DNA of 64,000 nt from Kudoa neothunni (taxonomy: Eukaryota; Cnidaria), in assembly GCA_964304625.1 (NCBI GenBank), contig OZ199840.1, forward strand, positions 9,238,001 to 9,302,000. Reading direction: 5' to 3'. The translations under genes and the position numbers were made by a program. Below are positions 16,601-29,101 of this stretch, piece by piece. Each line of letters begins with the position of its first letter. The first letter of the stretch is position 1. The notes beneath the pieces are model-generated. The model did no database searches and had not been told where the DNA came from. It was given only the letters and a program-made list of their open reading frames with translations.

Positions 16601-19026
16601 AATATCCTCTAAAAGAACGTTGCAATTACTACAACTCATTGTCTGACGTGTACAGTTTTTGGTAAAATACTACGCTTGGTTTTCCAACTGGATAATTCAA
16701 TACCTGTTTTGAGAGACTTTTATAAGGGTAGATTTTATAGATTAATCCAAAACATAATTGAACGTAAATTTTCGGAATAAATGAATGGAGGTCGTAGATA
16801 AATATATTCGAAATAAAGCGTGAATAATTCACTCCAATTATCGAATTATACAATTATTTGTTCATTTAATGAAATAAAGAAACGCCATCTTTAATATTAA
16901 AAATATTAAAAGAGAAAGATCGGAAAAAACAAAAATCGATAGTGCCCATGGGGGGGATCGAACCCTCGACTTCCGCATTCCTCAGTACTGTCATATAAGT
17001 ACGGCGCTCTAAACCAACTGAGCTACACGGGCATATCGCGCAGCTTAGAAAAACTATCGAATATATACTTTATTGACCACCCTCCAAAATGTTAACTGAT
17101 TTTTATTTTATTGATAAAATTCGTTCAAAACATATTTTAAGTTAATACAAACATCTAAAATACAAATATAATTGGTATAACACCTAAATTAATTAGGAGA
17201 CATCTTTTATATATCACAAAAAGAACTAAATAATCTATTCACCTATGATGAACAACATTTTATAAACCGACCTCGAAGATATGTCATTTATCTGTTTACG
17301 CAGTGATCCAAATGAAAGGATGCATTTTGGAGAGATAGAGCTACTTTACGAGGAAATAGTGAAAAAAATTCGGTTGCCAAAGGTTAGCGCACATTTTACA
17401 TTAGTTACATGAATCACAATTCTTAAAAATCACGATTAGCGGAGAAAGTATATTAGATAGAGCTCTAAGCAGAATGATGTATACTGCAGAAAATACTCAT
17501 ACGATCTTAAAAAAATTCGGTGGATCAACTCAAAAATTACGCCGAAAAATACAACATTCTTTTGGATGAAACCCTTCCAAAATCGGTTTCAAAAATCATA
17601 CGATCTGGTCAAAAATATGAGACCAAATACCTTGAAATGGTCACTCTAATGTTCATGGATATTCCAGATTTCAATTCCAACTGCGACACAAAAACCCCCT
17701 TTGAAGTAATATGCTTCAACCTATCCTTCCATAAAATGATGTAATCACATAAAATAAATATTTCAGATCGTTTCCTATCTCAACGATATTCACAAGAAGT
17801 TGGACAGGATCATCGAAAACCATCAGGTTTATAAGGTAAATTATTCTGAATTTTCATGGGTCGTTTCTTTATCTATATCTATCTATCTATCATCTATATA
17901 TATATATATATATATTTATTTATTTATTTATTATTGATTATGTTCTAGCTAGAAAACTATTGGAAGTGCGTACGTAGTTTATATCGGGTCTTGTGGAAGC
18001 AATCGATGATGCCAACCCTGAGACTGTCGACATCACCACCCAAGTCGAGCGCATTCTTGATTTAGCAATGGAAATTAACGAACAATTCTTGAGTGAGAAA
18101 CTTCAAGGAACAGTTCGCATTGGAATTCACTCAGGTAATTAACAATTTAAATAAACATTATCGCTTAAATTGATATAAAAATAGGGCCCGTTACTGCGGG
18201 AATTATTGGACGTCTTTCTCCCAGATTTTTGTTTATTTGGCGACACTATGAATACCACATGCAAGGATGAAATCATCTGCTGGTGGTAAGGCTTCATGTT
18301 TTGTCCATTAATATAATTGAGACTTTAAAAAAGTTTTTCTCTTGCGGTCATATGAATTAAAATTCAACTGAATATCAAATCGTAATAAATGAACGAAAAT
18401 TAATTATCAAAAATTTAAATCTATTAATTAGATTTTTATTCTTTCAGGATTAATAATTTTCCAGATAATGACGAATGATTAGAAGTAAAAATATACACTA
18501 AATTATTGTTTAAAAGAAACTGATGGCGCTGAATTAAAATAAAAAATGTTGAAAACACAGATAATTATGAATTAGGTAATTATGTAATTGAATAAAATAA
18601 AAATTCAAAGCTCAATTTTATCCATTATGTTACGGATCGATTAAAATATGACTCTTAGTTAAAACGAAAACGTATGAGGAAAGCATTTCGACAAAATAAG
18701 AAACCTTAAGAATTTATTTAAATAAAATACTGTAAATTATAATAAAAATATTTTTAAAATAATTGTCATGCATATTTTACAGCCTATAAAGTTGCACAAT
18801 ATTCACAGTTGAAGTATACTGATTGAATTAATGCAAATTATTTAGCTTTTGAAATTATACTCAGCGAAACATCAAAAAACGCCATCGCAACCATCCAAAA
18901 TTGTCGATTTCAGTTCGAGGAGAGAACCAGCAATATAAAAGTATTTTGAGCGCGCATAACCCATCCAATTTTATTAACAATTTCCTAGGGCAAAGAATAA
19001 TGAAACTGTACAGCGTAATAATTTAG
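13607..19026 (+). CDS. Receptor-type (membrane) guanylate cyclase with kinase-homology domain, 5' end not found
   Basis: Exons read: a hydrophobic helix around MAVLCGGAAVFLFYG (13706-13770), a juxtamembrane stretch, then the kinase-homology domain with TAYFRGNMVAIK (VAIK lysine), SPNIIEVVGFC, HGKLKPSNC (14720s, in place of HRDLKPxN), SGVGL in place of DFG, APEIAKYPL, SDVYSF and DPNERMHF. The dimerisation helix starts SILDRALSRM, and the class III cyclase domain has LPKSVSKIIRSGQ, MDIPDFN (first metal Asp), VRIGIHS, GPVTAGIIG, LFGDTMNT and a C-terminal FEIILSETSKNAI segment. It should convert GTP to cGMP at the plasma membrane. The motif normally GDAY reads GSAY (17962-17973), so the second metal-binding Asp appears to be lost. 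No ligand-binding ectodomain was found upstream. Single-base homopolymer breaks lie at about 17955 (A4), 18225 (T5) and a few other sites. Two introns exceed 500 nt; one holds a tRNA gene on the opposite strand. Confidence 0.85.
16943..17032 (-). tRNA. tRNA-Ile(UAU) with a short anticodon-loop intron
   Basis: The minus strand reads acceptor GCCCGTG, D-arm AGCTCAGTTGGTTTAGAGC, anticodon stem CCGTA, loop CTTATA, an intron of about 15 nt (TGACAGTACTGAGGA), then A and TGCGG, and T-arm GAGGGTTCGATC, closing CATGGGC with discriminator A. The start of the intron (TGACAGT) and its position after base 37 match animal tRNA-Ile(TAT) genes as I know them. A- and B-box promoter sequences are intact; one A-C mismatch is seen in the T stem. 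It is nested antisense within an intron of the guanylate cyclase. Confidence 0.93.
17868..17935. repeat. Compound microsatellite (ATCT, TA, TTTA) in a cyclase intron
   Basis: Successive runs of ATCT, AT and TTTA fill most of an intron between the VYK exon and the GSAY exon of the guanylate cyclase. Confidence 0.85.
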
Positions 19027-19130
19027 AACGAACAAAAAAGACAAATTATCACACAGACTAAACAAACGAATATGACGATTATATAAATATTTCGAATCTT
19101 AAAATGTGTGGAATTAATTGTTGAGGGGTG

Positions 19131-19654
19131 TCAATGCTGAGGTCGCTTTACTGTAAAAGCGTTGAAATAACGTTTGAGTATTTCCCATGAGTAGTAGATT
19201 ATGTAGTACATTGAATAAGACATCATAACCATGCAAAACAGGTTTCTATAGTGAAAACTCATAAATCCACGGTAGAGAATATTCTCTGCGCCGATATAAT
19301 CCATCACTTGGGAATCGGTCATATTTTTGGGTGGGTAGAAATCGGTGGTGCCGCTGATTAATGATGCCATCATTTGATTGTATGAAGATTTTAAGCTTTC
19401 TAATTGATCACATTTGTCTTTGGTCATTACTTTCTCATTTTGAAACTTCATTGAATAGACTTGAGCAACTTCTCGAAAGCTTTCTCTTTAGAGTCTTTAC
19501 TTACTTCCACGATTGCTCCGTTGATATCTTTAAGTTGAATTAACTGGTCAGAGTCTGCTTTAACTGCCCCATCATTTGTCATATTTCTTACTGGTAATCT
19601 TTTCGGTAGATTTACTCTTGAACACACTCTCAAAGGTAGTCTACAGAGGTACAT
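19131..19654 (-). CDS. Unidentified small protein with one membrane segment, possibly mitochondrial
   Basis: Two overlapping frames read as one protein of about 170 residues. The first (M at 19654) begins with a basic, acid-free leader MYLCRLPLRVCSRVNLPKR that looks like a mitochondrial presequence, followed by a charged region ending FEKLLKSIQ. The second runs from FQNEKVMTK through a Cys/Gln-rich helical part (KDKCDQLESLKSSY), FYPPKNMTDSQVMDYIG, and a hydrophobic helix (LFCMVMMSYSMYYIIYY) to the C-terminus TVKRPQH. The join near 19450 needs a one-base frame change or an unrecognised intron. I do not recognise the family. It lies 3' to 3' with the guanylate cyclase, about 105 bases away. Confidence 0.45.
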
Positions 19655-20555
19655 TTCAACACAACTAAATATCTACGATTGACTTCGGAATCTCTCGTTT
19701 CACCGCATATATTTAAATTTAAAAATCAAGCTCATTATATTATGATTGTAGATTACTCGAGATTTATACCTAAGATTTGTTTGGTTTCTTGTGGTTTATA
19801 AATAACTTGTTGAATGCTATAAATAGGGATTGAATCACGAGGTCAGCATTAATTGGCACATATTTTTTTTATTTTATTAATAAAGTAAAAATAATTCTCA
19901 AAAGTTATAAATTTATTGTTAAAATAAAATTTTCATTAATTAGAGCTTACAATTATATAATATTGTTAATTACTATGGTAATTAAAATATATTATTATTT
20001 CATTGATAAATAATGTTGTTTAAGTTATATTTATTGAAATTATTAATGCATCTCTCCGATGTAATTTTATCTATCTATAACAATTATGGAATATGAAAAG
20101 ATAGAAACAGGTGAAATAACCTATTTTTGAAAATTAAAAGGTATTATTCTGTAAAAAAAGTATATGCTAATATTTGTTCAAAAAAATTCTCTTCGTACGA
20201 CGTACCAAAATTTACGCGTGTGTCAATAAAGTTTTTTTCGTGCCACACTTCTTACAGGAAGAGTTAGCCAAGAAATTGAAGCCAACTATATTAAAATAGA
20301 TCTTTGCGTTGTCCTAGAGTTAAACATGGGAGTTTCAATGGTATTAAATGATTCAAGTTCTTTATTGTTCCAAAAGTGCAGATAGTTCCACTGAGATTTA
20401 TCCAAGCACCTTCCCGACACCACATTAAGATAATCAATTGAATTGACAGAATAAGATAACACCTAGTTGTTTGGGTAGTTTTATCAAGGTTGGCCATAAC
20501 GACATATCTGAAAATTTGACGAATGCTTGCCTAAGACAGAGTAAATAAAGATAGG
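19655..20555. other. AT-rich spacer upstream of the convertase gene
   Basis: No supported gene. A 68-residue open frame on the minus strand (20291-20497) has one hydrophobic stretch but no family resemblance and no splice-supported extension. Confidence 0.4.
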
Positions 20556-23294
20556 ATGAAAAGAGTGTATCTTTTGGTGTTTTTGTGGAGTGTTGGTGTT
20601 ATTGGACGATTGTGCATGGAGAAAAATACCACCGAAAATTACTCGTATATCCTAAAAATTAAACAAAATGTCTCGTCTGTACAGCTAAAAAGCATTCTCA
20701 ATACTCTCAAAGAAAGATATCATTTTTCCAACTACAGAAAAGTGCTTCTGATGCATTCGCAGTATTAATAGTTGGAAATAGATTGAAAATTTGGGAGAAA
20801 ATATCTACCATTTTAATGCAATCCCAACTAAAACTAATACAACCAGAATTAAACGTGAATTACTCATCGAGAATATTCATCAAGAAACTGATGTGAACAA
20901 TTTCTTGTTTAACTGATATTATTAATTTTTTTTTTAAATGTTGTTAGATAATATGGGTTCAAGAAGATATTGAAATTAAGCGGTTCAAACGATATCCTTT
21001 CGAAAAAAATAAAAAAAAGGAAAGTACAAATTTAATGACCCCTTTTTACCCCAATATGTGGTACATTGTAAGTTAACGTCACGTTAAAATATTTTGTTGA
21101 ATTCTACAACTAAATATCTGTAGAAAAATAATAACACAATCCTAAATGTTCATATGAACATATCGGACGTTTGGGGGACTTGGATCACCGGTAAGGGTGT
21201 AGTTGTGACTATTTTGGATGATGGTATTGAGCACAATCATACCGATCTTGCAAAAAACTACGTGAGTGATTTCTCAAAGTTCTGTCATTTGATATGATTT
21301 ACCTTGATTGTTAGGATCCCGATGCCAGTTGGGATATTAACAACGCGGATCCTGATCCTTTCCCTAGATACAACCAATTCAATGATAACAAGTGTGTTGA
21401 TGGTTGGTTGTTGAGTTGGATGACGATTTTTTAAGGCATGGTACACGTTGTGCGGGAGAAGTTGCCGCCGTAGCAAACAACAATTTTTGCGGCGTTGGTG
21501 TTGCCTATAACGCGAGAATTGGTGGAATTCGTATGTTGGACGGGAAAGTTTCCGATCGTATCGAGGCAGAAGCTCTAAGTCTCAATCCTCAACATATTGG
21601 TTGGTTAATCTATTGCATCTTGTCACTTCACTTCTACAGTCGTTTAGATATTTACAGCTCATCATGGGGGCCTAATGACGATGGAAAATCCATCGAAAAA
21701 CCTGGATTTCTAGCCGATTTAGCTTTTCAGAATGGAATATCCAAGGTGATTGATTGACTTGTGTAGATCGCGTCTCCAATCTCACATTAAATTTAATAAA
21801 CTAGGGAAGAGGTGGTCTTGGGAGTATTTACATTTGGGCCAGTGGTAATGGAGGTCATCATGGGGGATGATTGTAACTGCGATGGTTACGCTAACAGTAT
21901 CTACACTTTGAGTGTAAGTTCGACTACAGAAAATGGTGGGATACCATGGTACAGCGAATCGTGTTCAGTAACAATTGTTTCTACTCCTAGCAGTGGTTCC
22001 TATGGTCAAAAGAAAATAGTAATTATTCGTATGAGTTCTACTATGTGGGTAATATTGTATTAATAGATAACCACTGATTTACACAATGGATGCACCGACA
22101 GACATTACGGGAACTTCTGCTTCGGCACCTCTGCTCGCTGGTGTGATCGCGCTGGCTATGGAGGCCAAGTAATTGTTAATACATAATTATTAGAAAAATA
22201 TTTATCACAATCTATCTCTTATAAATAAATAAATAAATAAATAAATTAATTAATTAATTAATTAATATATATATATATATAATATATAATATTAATCTAT
22301 AGCCCAAAATTATCATGGAGAGGACGTTCAACACAGTGTTAGTTTGGAGTGCAAATCCATATCCACTTCTTAAAAATGATGGTTGGAGAGCAAACAGGGC
22401 GGGTTTGAAATTTCACAAGAAATTTGGGTTTGGTTTGGTGGACGCCTATAATGCGGTTATTATGGTGAAGCATCCTCAGTGGCATTCGGTGGGTACAGTT
22501 AGTGACACCTGCGAAAGTTCAACAGTTACCAGCTTAGAGTAACTATCATAGTGAGGGTGTATTTGATCGGTAAAGTTATTAAATAGGAATCTGTTGGCGA
22601 GGAAATCGACAACAATCTACATTCAAGTGGCCTCATGCAGTAGTAGTAATCAATTTCCTCGAGTACGTCCAGTTGGAGGTTGTGGTAGAGCACGAATGCC
22701 GAGGTCATTTATCGATTGATTTGGTCTCTCCGAAAGGAACTGTATCCACATTGCTTTCCTACCGGCCAGAGGATTGTTCAAAAGAGGGTTTCAAAAACTG
22801 GCGATTCAATACTGTACATATGTGGGGTGAGGCCCCAGATGGTGTTTGGAAGGTTGTATTTTTGGACCGAAGCACACTGTATTACATTCCATTGAACATT
22901 CATGAAATTTTAATTTCCCCGACAATTTTAGTACGTCTATAGACAAAACTCTGCCCAGATGTGCCCGTGGGAAGAGTGCTTAGTTGTCAGTTGATTTTCT
23001 TTGGATCGATGGACAAACCATTCTACATGAGTTACTATCAACAAAAGCTGTACTATGGAAACGTGGGGAATGTTCCAATGCGACGCAGACAAACATGGCC
23101 CAAACCTACTGGATCCATTGAACACTGTTACACTACTACAAACGAAGAGGTCGAATAGAATGCGATCGTTAGAATATGACCTGATGTCTAGCTTTCCTGA
23201 GCGCCGTGCCCCTTACCCTTTCAACAACGCATATCAAAACAATGCCCCATCAAACACGCTATTAGGAGTACTACTACATTTTTTGGCATCGTAA
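20556..23294 (+). CDS. Furin/kexin-type proprotein convertase
   Basis: Secretory-pathway Ca-dependent serine protease that cleaves precursors at paired basic residues. Order: signal peptide [17 protein letters not shown], prodomain, a secondary cleavage-like site TRIKR (about 20850), the primary activation site IKRFKR (about 20975), then the catalytic domain with [10 protein letters not shown] (Asp), [15 protein letters not shown] (His), [17 protein letters not shown] (oxyanion Asn) and GTSASAP (Ser). The P domain follows ([36 protein letters not shown]). The oxyanion Asn favours the furin/PC1 type over PC2, which has Asp. After the P domain comes a short basic tail; in another frame the 3' end reads [11 protein letters not shown] before a stop at 23294, which could be a GPI signal or membrane anchor, while the P-domain frame itself stops at 23158. 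Introns are about 44-60 nt. Single-base breaks occur, for example in G5 near 21862 and around 22100 and 22330. Confidence 0.92.
22228..22292. repeat. Microsatellite tract (AAAT, TTAA, TA) in a convertase intron
   Basis: Runs of AAAT, TTAA and AT lie in the intron between the GTSASAP exon and the PKLSWR exon. Confidence 0.85.
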
Positions 23295-23421
23295 AAATTT
23301 TAGCCACTCATATGCTGTAAATAAACTACTACTAAATTTGATGTTCAATATGTGACAATCATTTATTGTATAAATAGTATTATTATTATTATTCTTTTTT
23401 ATGATTTTTGTTGCTATCAAC

Positions 23422-25599
23422 TCACAAATCCATAATTCCGGAGACATTGATTTTCTGCAAGTAGTTTTCGATAAGACGGAAAAATTCCAGCTGATTGGAG
23501 GGACTTAGTTGTGTGAATTGTCGTAGAAGTTGGTTAGGTGTAGGATGCCTTGAAGTGGTTGAGATAAAAAACAATCAATCGTAGGTATATCAATACCTGA
23601 TAAATGTCTTGATGTAGATAATTGACAAATACACACATAAGAATTTGACAATCCATTCTATCCATCATACCTCCATGGCCAGGAATCGAATCACCAAAAT
23701 CCTACCCACATCCAAGCATAATTACACATTGATTTATATCAATTCAAAAATGTACTTTAACTTTGAAAGCTCTTTTAAAGCCACTGGCGAAAAATCCTCC
23801 AAAAGGAGATATAAGTGATGCAAACAATCCCATAACTATCGCATGCATATACATTGGGTAATAGCTCACAGAAGTGATGTTATATCCCATCTATTTTTTT
23901 TGTCTAAATAAGCGAAAAATCATAGAAATAAAGAATACCGAGGATAACAGAGCCACAACGTTATCTGGAAGTGGGATATGGAGTGCTGGTGAAGATAGCG
24001 CCACGTTCACATTCCAATTCAAACTCATATCCCGATGCATTGAACTAAAAATTAAATAAAATCATTAAAATATAGCCTGGTGATATTTACCTTTACAGGA
24101 CAATAGAAACTTGGATACTGCACCATAACATGGGTCACCTAAGAGTTCAGACTCATCTCTATTATCGCCATCATCAATAAATACCGCAATAGCAGCAACC
24201 ATAGTGGAGAGAGCCCCACCAATGAATCCTTCCCAGGTTTTCTTTGGTGAGAGCTAGAATTAATTCACAATTACGTGGTTCTAATTGATAAAATCAACTT
24301 TGATAAGAGGAGTCCTTCCAAATGCGATACCTAGATCATTCTAGATCATTAAAATTAATCGTCGCTTAAAAATCACTCTAATTAAAATTATACCGAAAAA
24401 GTAAGCAAAAACATCATTAGTAATGATCAGAATCATAGGCAAATAAACCCTTAACCAACTTAATCGATCGTACTGAGATTCAAGTACCATATAAGACCAT
24501 AGAAGATTGTTCTCAATAGAAGTTGCAATGGAACCATTAAAATCAGGAGGGTCAGTTGATACCATGCGAACTTTATAACAGATAACATTAATTTATTTGT
24601 AGCTTAGGTTAAATTAAATATTTATTGGTCTTACAATAGAGAATTGAATGCGATATTTTTTCTTCTTCAAATTCAACACAAATATGATAATACCTATGGG
24701 ATTGTGATTAATCAAAAAGAAGAGGTTAAATTTGGAAATTATCACGGATTAAAAAAAATAATTCTATTAAATCTCACCTGACATATACAAACCAAAAGCA
24801 ATGATCTTCTGATATTTCGCAAATGGCTCAGATAAATCCTTAACATTCAGATGTAAACACATCCACAATTCCTACGTTGAATGAATCACCTGTTTCTTAA
24901 TAATGTTGTTAACCACCAGTATGAATATGTCCCCACTGACGTAGAAAGTAGCTGATAGGAGGAAAAACCTGATAAAGTTAAAATTAGTATATCGCCTAAC
25001 AACGAAAAAATACCATTGAAGAAAACGAAACAAAGGAAGCGATAAATCCTTGTACTGTCTGTAGCCGATTGAAATGACCTCCGAATAACACTGTACCACT
25101 ACATACGTAAACTAAACACAAAAATATCCTTTTAATGCGATTCAACAATATTCACAATACTTACAAACAGAATCATTGCACTTATTCCTACTTGGAAAAT
25201 CACATAAAACAATATCAACAGAATCGAGCCAAATAAAGATCTTGTTAATATTTTCTCAAATCTAAAATAAATATATTAATCTTTATTGTTAAACTGATGA
25301 CTAATTAAAGTGATTGTGATAAGGTTATCCGAAATATTAAAAAGTGACATAAATACCTCTGTGGTAACCATCCAAATAATTTGTGGCTCAATGATGTTAG
25401 CGTATTAGATGATGGCTTTTTTGGTGGGGTTTCTTTTTCGATAGAACTAGGTGGCTTGGTTTTGGCCCCAATTTTATCTCTCAATTCCTAAGGATTAAAT
25501 AGATGTAAAATTTATTTTGGTTTAAGGAGATTATTTGTATATTCGCTTAGATACATTTTTCACGTTTTCCACTTTGGTTGGTGTTTTTTTCTTGGACAT
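23422..25599 (-). CDS. CDP-diacylglycerol synthase (phosphatidate cytidylyltransferase)
   Basis: ER membrane enzyme making CDP-DAG from CTP and phosphatidate for phosphoinositide and cardiolipin synthesis. Start at 25599 ([12 protein letters not shown]), a cytosolic basic/Pro-rich N-terminus, LFGWLPQRF, then membrane helices ([68 protein letters not shown]). Family motifs [13 protein letters not shown] (about 24235), [16 protein letters not shown] and the signature [19 protein letters not shown] (about 23700) are intact, as is the metal-binding Asp pair in the signature. The C-terminus matches animal CDS1/2 ([18 protein letters not shown] then GIMDL-stop). Many short introns. It is tail to tail with the convertase, about 130 bases from its longest 3' end. 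An NRF1-like box lies 30 bases upstream. Confidence 0.92.
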
Positions 25600-25628
25600 G
25601 AAAACTAAACAAAATTAATCCTCTATTA

Positions 25629-25640
25629 ACGCGCATGCTA
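25629..25640 (-). promoter_or_regulatory. NRF1-like box upstream of CDP-DAG synthase
   Basis: ACGCGCATGCTA on the plus strand contains the GCGCATGC core of the animal NRF1 site, 30 bases upstream of the minus-strand ATG. Confidence 0.4.
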
Positions 25641-27562
25641 AACCCTAATCTCTTCATGTCAATAACGATTGTGAATATGAGGTTTTATCCTAATACACCG
25701 ACAGTAAGAACGTGTTATCTTCTGGGAGTAGCTAGTAACAGCACCAGAATTATTTGCTTGAGATGAGTTGAAAACTTTGGTTGCATTTGTGTGCTACTAA
25801 TCCGCATTTCTTTAGCATACCCACAAACTTTTTTATTTCCATCAATCGTTTCAATTGCACACATTTTAATTAATATTAAGAAAGAATAATTAAATTAACC
25901 ATCTTAATATATTCAATGAAGTAAAGTGATGTACTGGGTATAATCGCAATAATTTTTATTTGTTTACAAACCAAAATAATCCTCTACGTCCCAATAGTGA
26001 ACCCTCGATGTTGCGTATTTGCAGTTCATAGTATCACTACGCAATATGCCGACCTTATGTAATATCCATAAATCTTTCCTGCTAATTTTGACCAAAGTTC
26101 TCTGTTAATCCAAATATTTGAGAGCATTTCTGAAATATAAGTTTAAATATCTCGATTTATTCGTTGATAAAACAAAAAATATTGTATAATTTTATATGAA
26201 ACTGTATAAATCGTCCAATAATAATGCCAATATCCAATATTGTGGATTTTCCTATGAAATTTTTTTATATTCTTAATTTTTATTATTATTATTATTATGC
26301 GAAATTAAAGGTCTGTTAAATTAGATAGATGGTCATTTATACCTTATTCTTAAAATTTAAAAAAATTTTATTTAATTTGAATCTACTTATTTTGACCTGT
26401 TTTTAATAACATTAAGGTCCCTTCATAATGATATTAATATTTACATAAACCCCCTAACAACGAGGGTTTGAGTTTAATTTCGGATCATGATGCTAAATTG
26501 ATATTGAATATAGTATAACCTTTCTCTTAATAACTCTAGAGAGTGTGAGGTCTTTCAATTTCTCATAAATTTGTTTATTTAATTAGAGCAGGGCTTCCCA
26601 ACTCGAAATTAGTATCGTTCTCTCTTTGTTCGTTATTTATGATAAAGAGGGATATATTTAATATTGAAGCCAAATAATACCATTTCAATAAGGTTAGAGT
26701 GAAAATTTAGAAAATATGATTTATTTTTAATAGAAAATTTTTATTTTGAATGAGTTTTGGAGTTTACTATTAAATTATGGTTACAATATTTATATAAAAT
26801 ATTTTTAATGAATTAAAAAATCTAAATCTTTTTTGAATTGCCGAAAATAGTTTGTTGAAGAATATATTTTGGTCAAATATATTCATATTTAACTAGATGG
26901 CGTAATAACGCTTATTTTTTATTTTTTTAATGACAATTATCGGTCAATGCTTCATTTTCAATGAAAAAATAATATTAACGCAATGCTTGTTTCAGATTTA
27001 ACAAAGTGAAAGATAAATCATATCAACTTCTCAAGACACTCTGTGTATTGAAAAATGAAGATTTTAATATTAAATTGGAAAGTCTTGGCTCAAATATAAA
27101 AAATAACGTATTCATAAGCTTATTATCATATTTCCACGAAAGTAAGACCTCGTGTGATTTTTAAGGCAGGATTTAATATAAGACCTGCATTGAATCTGAG
27201 TGACTTTTCGTCAATACATTGATTGATAGGTTTTGGTCACATCAATAATGAATAAATACGCTTTCCTTAAGTGGGAGTTTTAAATTCTTATTGACTCTGA
27301 GAGGGGATTCGATTGTTTTCATGCAAATGATCAACAGCTACAACTTTAGAATCATCCAATGAAGGACGTTCACGCTTGTTACCATATTGGATTTTTTGAT
27401 ATGAATTACACTTTCATTTATAGACTGAGTAATGACAAAAGATCCATTACTTTGTTGTTGTCACCATTGACCTTTGTATTTTGTCTATATTATAATAAAA
27501 AATTAGTTATGGCGGTATTGCGCCCCAAAAAATAATATTCGCATATGAAACTTTGGGCATTT
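25641..27562. other. AT-rich spacer; transposon end-like sequence
   Basis: No gene was found. Around 26588 the sequence CAGGGCTTCCCAACTC resembles a hAT terminal repeat start (CAG-GG-TTCCCAA). No partner end was recognised. Confidence 0.35.
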
Positions 27563-28640
27563 TTAATTATTTTCTGAAACTACATTGGGGTAGTCAATAT
27601 TAGTAGTCTTTTTAGCCCTTCTATCGAATCTTTTAACTGCACCAAGTGGTTGGGATGAAGAATGAGTAGAAGAAGGCGTAGCAACAGAACCGTCACACCA
27701 TTGAGTTAATATTATTCCATTTTTGGAATCTTGAGAGCTATCATAAGAACCGCGAGCTTTCATGTTGAATTGTTTTACCGGGGTTAGTGAACAATCTTTA
27801 ATTCTGTTCCTTCTTATGGTTCCAACAGAGTAGATGTTTTGCTTCGTTAACATTCTCTGCGGTGGAATAGATGTGAAATAATCATCAAAATACAAAAAGA
27901 AGGTTGTTGAAGTTTCGCACAATTTTATTACAAAATCACCCAAAGTTTGACCACAAGTTTGTGTAACTCCTGGTGGTTCTCTCTCATACAAGATAAAATC
28001 ATAGACTAAGCCACATTAAGAAAGCTCTTTAAATCCCCATTTGGTTGGTTTAATAGGATGATACTATTTGGTTATGCATCTTCCTTTGAAGTGAATCATT
28101 TGTTCATCGACTGAATTGCAGATTTCTGGTTTTATCTCTAAAAATGCGGTCCGTAGATGCTCTAAAAAAGGTCGTATTTTATAAAAACGATCATAATTGT
28201 CTGCGTTTTGATCTTTAAGGATATCTTCATTATTGGAGACATGAATAAATTTTGAAATTTTATAAAATCGATTTCTAGAGAAAACGTTTGATACGTGTGG
28301 AAACTCAAATGATGTGCTCCAATAGCAGTGATAACAAGGCATTCTACCAATACCCATTAAAATGTGGACCACTAGAAACTTGTAGATTTCTTCGACATCT
28401 GCAACTAAATTTATTCCAGACTGAGTTGCATAAATGTTTGTTTCATTTTTTATCATCTGAATTAGTGATTCGTCAAAGAAGAATTTAAAGTAATCAATAG
28501 GGTCGATCGATCCTTCAATTTTTTCAAAATTATTAATAGTAATGACATCATCCTTTAATTGGCATAATCTTTAAATTTCATCATCAGAAACCATGTCAGA
28601 TTCTGACAGATCGGCATCTGGAAAAACAACTACTTCTACT
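27563..28640 (-). mobile_element. piggyBac transposase relic (element 2)
   Basis: The minus strand encodes a recognisable piggyBac (DDE_Tnp_1_7) transposase: an acidic N-terminus (SESDMVSDDE), IDPIDYFKFFFDE, NIYATQSG, GRMPCYHCYWS, NRFYKISKFIHVSNN, the first catalytic Asp in SVDEQMIHFKGR, the second in FDDYFTSIPP, and SVGTIRRNR, KRFDRRAKKTTNIDYPNV. The expected third-Asp motif (GGVDxxD) and the C-terminal Cys-rich zinc finger are missing. The frame is interrupted between about 27991 and 28064 and near 28580. Terminal inverted repeats were not found. Sequence is clearly different from the element at 44737, so at least two piggyBac lineages have been active here. Confidence 0.85.
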
Positions 28641-29101
28641 ATTGATTTATCATTATTTAGTTTAGTTTATAATAAATAACGTAATGATTCATCTTTGTTC
28701 AAACTTAGCGCCAAATAATTTTTATCGCCAATGTCCAAAGGCCCACCCTAGGGACCATGTATTACTTTCATCATTATTTTTCAAAGTTACATAAACAAAT
28801 GCTGAATTTTAATAAAAATTTTCTTCAAAATCCATATAATTAACGTAAAAAAAGATCAGATGCTTTGAAACAAAACTAATTTTCTATCCCTATTTCCCAT
28901 AACTAAGCCTAAGCTTTCATATGGAGAATATACAATATGTGGTCACTAGGATACCCTTTAGGCACGAAAGATTTAAGAAGCATTCGCAAAAACATGCTAT
29001 TTCATAGCGTAAACAAATAGATAAAAAAGGCATCAAAGTAAGTTGGAATTACATACAATCTAATTTGCATAAATTTGATGTAGTTTGCATAAAAAGTGTG
29101 G
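28641..29101. other. AT-rich spacer 3' of FTSJ1
   Basis: No supported feature between the piggyBac relic and the end of the FTSJ1-like gene. Confidence 0.4.

Noticed and set aside
20291-20497. 68-residue minus-strand open frame upstream of the convertase
   Set aside because: No family motif or splice-supported extension; length is within chance expectation.
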